Positions 6,915-12,110 of a stretch of DNA of 12,110 bases are shown here, one piece after another. The notes under the pieces are model-generated. The model saw nothing but the letters and a program-made list of their open reading frames with translations, searched no databases and was not told the origin of the DNA. Origin of the DNA: an uncultured Gammaproteobacteria bacterium (GTDB taxonomy: Bacteria > Pseudomonadota > Gammaproteobacteria > Pseudomonadales > UBA5518); the NCBI GenBank assembly GCA_903921135.1, contig CAIXOY010000138.1, forward strand, positions 1 through 12,110, given 5' to 3'. The translations under genes and the position numbers were made by a program. How positions within the stretch are numbered: the first letter of the stretch is position 1; every line of letters starts with the position of its first letter.

Positions 6915-9900
6915 ATGGCGTCCTACCTGTTCAGCACCCTCGCCAATGCCCAGGTCGTGGGCTTCGATCCCCGTGTCGACCAGCTGAGCTTCTCCGGACT
7001 CACGCTGAGCGCCGCTGACATCAGCGTCACGCCCTCCGCGTCGGGCCGCGCGACGGTTGTCTCCGCGCCAGGCAAGAGCATCACGCTCGATAATCTGGTG
7101 TCCGGTCTGTTTCGCGGTGACACCTTCGTCTTCGACGACGGCAGCCGGGTGTTGCTGCCCAGGGTTGCCAACAATGGGCTGCTCACGGGCACCACGGGCG
7201 ATGACCTGCTGCTCGGCGCAGGCCCCGCGAGAGCGATGACAGTGGTCTCCGGGGACATCGCAGGCGGGCGTGCGGACGCGTTCATTTCCCATGCCGCGGC
7301 GGTTTCGGGTGATGGTCGCTACATCGTCTTCGATGCGACCGCCAGTGACCTGGTGGCCGGTGACACGAACGGCCTGCAGGACCTGTTCCTGCGCGACACC
7401 GCGACAGGCACCACCACGCGCGTGTCCGTCGATGGCGCGGGCCTGCAACTCCCCGCAGAGACGGGCGAGGCCAGCCTGTCCCTGGATGGGAATATCGTGG
7501 CCTTCACCGTGGAGGTGGACAGCGGGCTTGCCGGTACGTCGCTGAACTCACAGGCCTATGTTCGCAACCTGAGTACCGGCGAGCTGACGCTGGCCTCCTC
7601 CGCGGCCGACGGCACGCCGGCCAATGCTGCGGCCCGTGTCGAGGCCATTTCCGGCAACGGCCGTTACGTGGCGTTCAGCACGGCCGCCGACAATGTGGTG
7701 TCCGGCGATACCAACGGAGAGGTCGATCTCTTCGTGAAAGACCTGCAGACCGGCGACGTTGTGCGTGCCTCCACCCTGAACGATTTTTCCACCGGCGCGC
7801 TCTTCGTCGTCCAGGGCTTCGGGCCCAGTGACCGTGCCTTCCTGTCGGATGACGGCCGTTACGCGGTGTTCACCACTGGCGCCGTCAACATGGTGCGGGG
7901 CGCGCTGTCTCCGCAGGCACCGAACAACTATGCGGTGATGCTGAAAGACCTGCAGACAGGTGATCTCAGCGTCGTCTCCGTCGGCAACGACGGCAACATG
8001 GGGCCTTTCTACGACAGCCGGGCAGAGGCGGTCTCGGGCGATGGCCGATTCGTGCTCTTCTCGACGGCGGACGGCCTCGTCTCCGCCGACACCAACTTTG
8101 CCGCCGACCTGTACCTCCGTGACACCCTTGCGGGCACCACCGTGCTGGTGAGCAGCAACGCGGCCGGAGAGTGTCTGGACAACGGGGTGTCCTTGCTCGA
8201 CTACAACTACAACGCGCTGCGCAGCGCCGACATGTCCGCCGACGGACGTTATGTGGTGTTCAGCAGTTCCTCCTCCAACGTGGGTGGCGGCACCAACAAC
8301 AACTTGCTGGACGTGGTGTACGTCAAGGATCTGGTCACCGGACAGGTGGCAATGATCTCGAAGACAGCCGCCGGCGAGATGGCCTCCGGCAGCGCGCCCA
8401 CCATTTCTGCCGACGGCAACCTCATCACGTTCAACGGCGCGGGACTGTACGGGGCCGACCTCCTCACCGGCCAGACAGGGCAGCCCGTACAGGCATGGGT
8501 CGTGTCCAATCCCTTGCTCACTGTGGAGATGCGCGGCGGCCGCGGAAGCGACACCTACGTGGTGTCCAGCACCCGTGATCAAGTGGTGGAGCTGGCGATC
8601 GACGGCACCGGTATCGACACGGTGCGGGCCTCCATCGACTACACGCTCGGCGACAACATCGAAAAGCTGACGCTGACCGGTACTGCGCTCTCCGGCGCGG
8701 GCAATGCGCTGCGCAACACGCTCACAGGCAATGCGCAGGCAAACCTGCTGGACGGCGGCGCCGGCGCCGACACACTCACGGGTGGGGCCGGGAACGATGT
8801 CTATTTGGTCGACAACATCGGTGATCGTGTGCGCGAGGTGGCAGGCGGCGGCAGGGATACGGTGCGCAGCTCCGTCACCTTCAGCCTGCTGGATACCGAT
8901 GGCGCCGGGGCGGCGGGCGGGGGTGTCGAGAACCTTGTGCTGAGCGGTTCGGCGGCGATCAACGGCACCGGCAACGCCTTCGCCAACCAGATCACGGGCA
9001 ATGCGGTTGCCAACATCCTCGACGGGCGCGCGGGCGCCGACACCCTCTCCGGTGGCGATGGCAACGACACCTATACGGTTGACGACGCGGGCGACCGCAT
9101 TATCGAGGCCGCGACGGCCGGCGCCGGTATCGATAGTGTGAACAGCACGCTTGCGGCCTACACCCTCGGCGCGAATGTCGAGAACGGGCGCATCCTCTCG
9201 GCGGGCACTGCCAGCATCACGGGTAACGCTCTCGACAATGTCTTCTTCGCGGGTGCGGGAGACAACCTCTTCGACGGTGGCGCGGGCAAGGACACCGTGT
9301 CCTGGGCCGACGCCAGCGCCGGCGTCAACATCAACATCGGCTACACGCTCGGTGCGCTGCCGAGTGGCGGGTCGGGGAGCGAGACCCTCGTCTCGATCGA
9401 GAATCTCATCGGCTCGGCCTTCGCCGACAGTCTTGCAGGCAATACGCTCGCCAACGTGCTGGACGGCGGTTCGGGCGCGGACTTCCTCGTGGGGCGCTCC
9501 GGTTCCGACACCTACTTCGTCGATAACACGGGCGACGTCGTCAGCGAGGAACAGGGCCTGGTCGGTGATGTGGACACCGTCAACGTGAGTGGCATCGCCG
9601 GCTACACGCTCTCCGACTTCGTCGAGAACGGCCGGGTGATCACCTCCGGCGCCACCAACCTTGCGGGCAACGCGGCGGACAACCTCCTGGTGGCGGGTGC
9701 GGGCGAGAACGTCCTGGACGGCGTGTCGGGCAACGACACGGTGTCCTTCGCCTTCGCCGCAACCGGCGTGACGGCGAACCTGCTCGCCGGCACGGCCTCC
9801 GGCGGTTCAGGGCTCGATACCCTCCTGAACATCGACAACCTCACAGGCAGCGCCTTTGCAGACAGCCTGACGGGCAATGGCACGCCCAACCTGCTTGATG

Positions 9901-11732
9901 GCGGCGCAGGGGTCGATACGCTCGCCGGCGGGGCCGGCGACGACACCTATGTGGTGGATCGTACCGGCGACATTCTGGTCGAGGCTGCCAGCGGAGGAGC
10001 TGATACCGTCCTCAGTTCCGCCACGTTCAGCCTTCTCGATACCGACGGTGCCGGCACGCAGGGTGGCAACATCGAGAACCTGGTGCTCACTGGCACGGCT
10101 GCCATCAACGGCAGCGGCAACGGCCTGCGCAACCGCGTCACGGGCAATGCCGCGGTGAACGTGCTGAACGGCGGCGCCGGTGCAGACACCCTCGAGGGCG
10201 GTGCGGGCGACGACACCTACATCGTCGACAACATCGGCGACCTCACCACCGAGAGTGCCTCAGGCGGGCGCGACACCGTGGTATCCCGTGTGAGCACCTG
10301 GACGCTTGGCGCGAGTATCGAGAACGGCCGCATCGACCTGCAGACTGCCGCCAACCTGAGCGGCAACGGCCTGAACAATCTCCTCGTGGCGGCTGCGGGC
10401 GACAACGTGCTGGACGGCGGCGTCGGTATCGACACCGTGTCCTACGAAACCGCCTCCGCCGGTGTAACGGCCAGTCTCTTGCTTGCCACGGCCCAGGCAA
10501 CCGGCGGTTCGGGTTCCGACACCTTGCTCAACGTCGAAAACCTGACCGGCAGCGCCTTCGCCGACGTGCTGACGGGCAAGGCCGGCGCCAATACCCTGGA
10601 CGGCGGCAGCGGCGCCGACACCCTCGCGGGTGAAGCGGGCAACGACACCTATGTCCTCGACCATGCGGGAGACGTGGTGCAGGAGGCCGTGGGTGGGGGT
10701 ATCGACACACTCATCCTGAACGCGCTGCCCTCATACACGCTGGGTGACAACATGGAGAACGCGCGCATCGTGTCCACGTCTTTCGTGTCGATCGCCGGAA
10801 ATGGCCTGGACAATCTCGTCATTGTCGGCGCGGGAGGCGCCAGCATCGATGGCAAGGCCGGCGTCGATACAGTGTCCTTCGCCGCGTCCACCGTTGCCGT
10901 CCGGATGACTTCCTCGGGGGTTGGCGAGGCCTACGTTTTTGTGGGGGCGGCGAGCTACTCGCTCTCCGGCGTGGAGAACGTGATCGGATCGGCCCTCGAC
11001 GACACGCTGGCCGGCAGTGCCGGCAACAACACGCTTGACGGTGGAGCCGGATCCGACACGGTCGATTACAGCGGCCTCAGCCGTACCCTCGGTGGGTCGG
11101 GCATCAATGTGAATCTCGGTCTGGGCAGCGAGACCGACGCTCTGGGCAGCGACACGCTCGTCGACATCCAGAACGTGGTCGGCACCGATTTCGCCGATGT
11201 CATCGTCGGCAACGGCGACGCGAACCTCATCCGGGGCGGCAAGGGTGCAGACACACTGAGCGGCGGCGGTGCGGCCGATGTCTTCGAGTTCGGTTACTAC
11301 CGCTTCGGGCCCGGGCCCGCGCCCGCACCTGATGCGGTCGTGGTGACCGATTTCCAGAGCGGCACCGACCGGGTCGCGATTCGCGCCGGTTTCACCGGAT
11401 TTTTACTGGGGGATGCCGACGGCCTGCTCGAGGGCGGAGTAAGCATCGCGGGGCCGGGCGGCTTCGATCCGTCTGCCGAACTGGTGGTCCTGACCACCAA
11501 CCTCGCGACGCTGGGTGCATCTGCCGCCGCGGCAGCCATCGGCAGCGCCAACACCGCCTATACCGCCGGACGGACCGCCCTGTTCGCGGTGGACAACGGT
11601 GCCAGCAGCCAGCTGTATCTCTTCACCTCCTCCGGCGCGGACGCCGTGGTGTCGGCGGCGGAGTTGCAACTCCTGGTGACGCTGGAGGGCACGCCGGCGA
11701 CGGCGGTGTCCGATTATTTCTTCATGACCTGA
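6915..11732 (+). CDS. Giant type I secreted protein: N-terminal domain, seven-blade PD40 propeller, RTX repeats, T1SS C terminus
   Basis: The 1605-residue protein has GGAG 8 bases before its ATG and no N-terminal signal peptide, as expected for type I secretion. Residues 1-110 form a small domain ending in the RTX-like LTGTTGDDLLLG. Seven PD40/TolB-like blade signatures follow, S-x-D/N-G-x-x-x-x-F, starting at residues 131, 189, 246, 311, 374, 441 and 498. From about 535 to 1460 there are calcium-binding RTX repeats, with cores such as DGGAGADTLTGGAGNDVY centred on residues 613, 703, 850, 995, 1085 and 1229, plus later ones near 1375 and 1440. The last 145 residues contain VVTDFQSGTDRV and end in DYFFMT, resembling C-terminal T1SS signals. 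I see only one cysteine (C420), usual for secreted RTX proteins. No enzyme motif is evident, so it may be an adhesin or matrix protein. The transporter genes are not in the window. Confidence 0.92.
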   Translation: MASYLFSTLANAQVVGFDPRVDQLSFSGLTLSAADISVTPSASGRATVVSAPGKSITLDNLVSGLFRGDTFVFDDGSRVLLPRVANNGLLTGTTGDDLLLGAGPARAMTVVSGDIAGGRADAFISHAAAVSGDGRYIVFDATASDLVAGDTNGLQDLFLRDTATGTTTRVSVDGAGLQLPAETGEASLSLDGNIVAFTVEVDSGLAGTSLNSQAYVRNLSTGELTLASSAADGTPANAAARVEAISGNGRYVAFSTAADNVVSGDTNGEVDLFVKDLQTGDVVRASTLNDFSTGALFVVQGFGPSDRAFLSDDGRYAVFTTGAVNMVRGALSPQAPNNYAVMLKDLQTGDLSVVSVGNDGNMGPFYDSRAEAVSGDGRFVLFSTADGLVSADTNFAADLYLRDTLAGTTVLVSSNAAGECLDNGVSLLDYNYNALRSADMSADGRYVVFSSSSSNVGGGTNNNLLDVVYVKDLVTGQVAMISKTAAGEMASGSAPTISADGNLITFNGAGLYGADLLTGQTGQPVQAWVVSNPLLTVEMRGGRGSDTYVVSSTRDQVVELAIDGTGIDTVRASIDYTLGDNIEKLTLTGTALSGAGNALRNTLTGNAQANLLDGGAGADTLTGGAGNDVYLVDNIGDRVREVAGGGRDTVRSSVTFSLLDTDGAGAAGGGVENLVLSGSAAINGTGNAFANQITGNAVANILDGRAGADTLSGGDGNDTYTVDDAGDRIIEAATAGAGIDSVNSTLAAYTLGANVENGRILSAGTASITGNALDNVFFAGAGDNLFDGGAGKDTVSWADASAGVNINIGYTLGALPSGGSGSETLVSIENLIGSAFADSLAGNTLANVLDGGSGADFLVGRSGSDTYFVDNTGDVVSEEQGLVGDVDTVNVSGIAGYTLSDFVENGRVITSGATNLAGNAADNLLVAGAGENVLDGVSGNDTVSFAFAATGVTANLLAGTASGGSGLDTLLNIDNLTGSAFADSLTGNGTPNLLDGGAGVDTLAGGAGDDTYVVDRTGDILVEAASGGADTVLSSATFSLLDTDGAGTQGGNIENLVLTGTAAINGSGNGLRNRVTGNAAVNVLNGGAGADTLEGGAGDDTYIVDNIGDLTTESASGGRDTVVSRVSTWTLGASIENGRIDLQTAANLSGNGLNNLLVAAAGDNVLDGGVGIDTVSYETASAGVTASLLLATAQATGGSGSDTLLNVENLTGSAFADVLTGKAGANTLDGGSGADTLAGEAGNDTYVLDHAGDVVQEAVGGGIDTLILNALPSYTLGDNMENARIVSTSFVSIAGNGLDNLVIVGAGGASIDGKAGVDTVSFAASTVAVRMTSSGVGEAYVFVGAASYSLSGVENVIGSALDDTLAGSAGNNTLDGGAGSDTVDYSGLSRTLGGSGINVNLGLGSETDALGSDTLVDIQNVVGTDFADVIVGNGDANLIRGGKGADTLSGGGAADVFEFGYYRFGPGPAPAPDAVVVTDFQSGTDRVAIRAGFTGFLLGDADGLLEGGVSIAGPGGFDPSAELVVLTTNLATLGASAAAAAIGSANTAYTAGRTALFAVDNGASSQLYLFTSSGADAVVSAAELQLLVTLEGTPATAVSDYFFMT
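7290..8490 (+). repeat. Seven-copy propeller blade repeat inside the RTX protein gene
   Basis: Seven degenerate protein repeats of 57-67 residues share S-x-D/N-G-R-Y-x-x-F, often followed by DTN and then a D-L-x-x-x-D-x-x-T-G strand pair, as in SGDGRYIVF, then DLFLRDTATG. The seventh copy is shorter (SADGNLITF). This number fits one closed seven-blade beta-propeller. The copies are diverged at the DNA level. Confidence 0.8.
8751..9020 (+). repeat. Short 270-bp RTX module, copy 1
   Basis: From one RTX core to the next is exactly 270 bp (90 residues). The spacer holds FSLLDTDGAG followed by VENLVLSGSAAINGTGN. It matches the module at 9897-10166 closely in protein but differs at many synonymous sites. 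Confidence 0.8.
9021..9461 (+). repeat. Long RTX module, copy 1 (441 bp)
   Basis: This module runs from an RTX core through YTLGANVENGRI, a second half-core (LFDGGAGKDTVSW), a GGSGSETL segment and IENLIGSAFADSLAGN. The same order recurs at 9462-9896 and 10167-10598. Confidence 0.78.
9462..9896 (+). repeat. Long RTX module, copy 2 (435 bp)
   Basis: Same order as the other long modules: core, YTLSDFVENGRV, VLDGVSGNDTVSF, GGSGLDTLLNIDNLTGSAFA. The first core (DGGSGADFLVGRSGSDTY) has lost some consensus residues. Confidence 0.78.
9897..10166 (+). repeat. Short 270-bp RTX module, copy 2
   Basis: Again exactly 270 bp, with FSLLDTDGAG and IENLVLTGTAAINGSGN. It is the partner of the module at 8751-9020. 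Confidence 0.8.
10167..10598 (+). repeat. Long RTX module, copy 3 (432 bp)
   Basis: Core, then WTLGASIENGRI, VLDGGVGIDTVSY, GGSGSDTLLNVENLTGSAFA. A more degenerate fourth long unit follows from 10599 (YTLGDNMENARI, IDGKAGVDTVSF, VENVIGSALDD). Confidence 0.78.
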
Positions 11733-11755
11733 GCGCCGGGCGGCCGGGCTCAGGT
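11727..11755. terminator. Shared hairpin across the convergent stop codons
   Basis: ACCTGAGC (11727-11734) pairs perfectly with GCTCAGGT (11748-11755). After one bulged G, an inner CCGG/CCGG stem closes on GCGG, giving 12 bp in total. The TGA stop of the RTX gene is in the left arm and that of the Rieske gene (read on the minus strand) is in the right arm. The symmetry suits a bidirectional terminator for convergent genes, although neither side has a T-run. Confidence 0.6.
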
Positions 11756-12110
11756 CGCGCCGTACGGTGGCCCGAGCCGACGCGCGGTTTCCGCGTCGTC
11801 ACCCGCAGGCGTGCGCTCGATACCGAGCATGGCGTCGATCACCATGTTCTGCAGGCGGTGGCAGGGCTCCTCGAAGCGATGGCACATGCGCCCTCCGGTG
11901 TAGGCGGGGTTGCGCAGCCCGCACTGCGTGCGCTCCACGATGGCGATGTCCTCGCGGTTGATGGTGTCCCAGAAGCCGATCAAGGTGTCGATATCGGCTT
12001 CGGCATCGGGGCTTGCCGCCTCCGAGTCAGGGTGCGTCAGGATGAACGCCGACTCCGAGGTGCGTCCCGGCCCTTCCGGCCGCGCGATCAGCACGAACAC
12101 ATGGTTTGCC
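11750..12110 (-). CDS. Rieske aromatic ring-hydroxylating oxygenase alpha subunit, C-terminal fragment
   Basis: The minus-strand frame is open to the right edge and gives 119 C-terminal residues; the rest, including the Rieske domain, lies outside. The segment FWDTINREDIAIVERTQ, followed by GLRNPAYTGGRMCHRFEE and RLQNMVIDAMLGI, is typical of the end of the catalytic domain of these alpha subunits. The Asp in NREDIA is the likely iron ligand by family comparison. A GTG at 12100 is in frame but is only internal, since the frame continues upstream. These enzymes dihydroxylate or demethylate aromatic or similar substrates using electrons from a reductase. The gene converges on the RTX gene with 17 bases between stop codons. 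The substrate is not predictable from this part. Confidence 0.88.
   Translation of the reverse strand, partial: ANHVFVLIARPEGPGRTSESAFILTHPDSEAASPDAEADIDTLIGFWDTINREDIAIVERTQCGLRNPAYTGGRMCHRFEEPCHRLQNMVIDAMLGIERTPAGDDAETARRLGPPYGAT

Larger units (their letters stand above)
8520..11310 (+). repeat. RTX (calcium-binding nonapeptide) repeat region
   Basis: Glycine- and aspartate-rich repeats of the GGxGxDxLx type recur through this stretch. They are separated by longer beta-type spacers of the form YTLGxNVENxxxxG...GNxxxN. The clearest double cores start at 8751, 9021, 9462, 9897, 10167 and 10599. In this family such repeats bind calcium and fold into parallel beta-rolls after secretion. Confidence 0.9.

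Noticed and set aside
5774..6916. 380-codon minus-strand open frame
   Set aside because: It is a shadow of the histidine kinase gene, whose H, N, G1, G2 and receiver motifs fix the coding frame.
7548..8582. 344-codon minus-strand open frame
   Set aside because: It is antisense to the propeller repeats and its composition mirrors them, with no independent motif.
8751..10598. Regular spaced repeats as a possible CRISPR array or DNA satellite
   Set aside because: The unit lengths (270 and about 435 bp) are in frame and encode RTX cores. The copies are diverged at synonymous sites, so this is protein repetition.

Overview
The window is a high-G+C (by eye roughly two-thirds), densely packed bacterial segment. 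The gene families (molybdopterin oxidoreductase, HSL-type esterase, LLM oxidoreductase, Rieske oxygenase, type I secreted RTX protein, PAS hybrid kinase) and the short intergenic gaps suggest a Gram-negative proteobacterium, probably an environmental gamma- or betaproteobacterium able to degrade aromatic, steroid or similar compounds. The taxonomic guess is inference only. I see no rRNA, tRNA, CRISPR array or insertion sequence.

Layout. (1) Minus strand, 1-2808: a family IV (HSL-type) alpha/beta hydrolase followed, with an ATGA overlap, by a molybdopterin oxidoreductase that runs off the left edge. (2) A 147-bp divergent promoter region, 2809-2955. (3) Plus strand, 2956-4469: an LLM-class (F420/flavin) oxidoreductase and a METTL27-like SAM methyltransferase, again with an ATGA overlap. 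(4) Plus strand, 4530-6829: a 124-residue protein of the photoactive yellow protein (PYP) family, then, after only 2 bases and from a GTG start, a soluble PAS-PAS-HisKA-HATPase-REC hybrid histidine kinase. (5) A structured 85-base gap with overlapping, mutually exclusive hairpins. (6) Plus strand, 6915-11732: a 1605-residue type I secreted protein made of an N-terminal domain, a seven-blade PD40/TolB-like propeller, a long array of RTX calcium-binding repeats and a T1SS-type C terminus. (7) A shared hairpin spanning the convergent stop codons. (8) Minus strand, 11750 to the right edge: the C-terminal end of a Rieske ring-hydroxylating oxygenase alpha subunit.

The most interesting unit is the candidate blue-light system in the middle. 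The small PYP-like protein keeps the chromophore-attachment Cys, the buried Tyr and the Glu of classical PYP, but differs at the positions equivalent to T50, R52 and M100. It is apparently co-translated with a cytosolic hybrid kinase, and the next gene on the same strand encodes a giant secreted RTX protein. A working hypothesis is light sensing by PYP, then a kinase phosphorelay, then control of surface or biofilm behaviour. Only the gene order, spacing and motifs are visible here. No chromophore-synthesis gene (tyrosine ammonia-lyase, coumarate ligase), downstream response regulator or type I secretion gene lies in the window. The flanking enzymes look like parts of catabolic operons and probably have nothing to do with light sensing.
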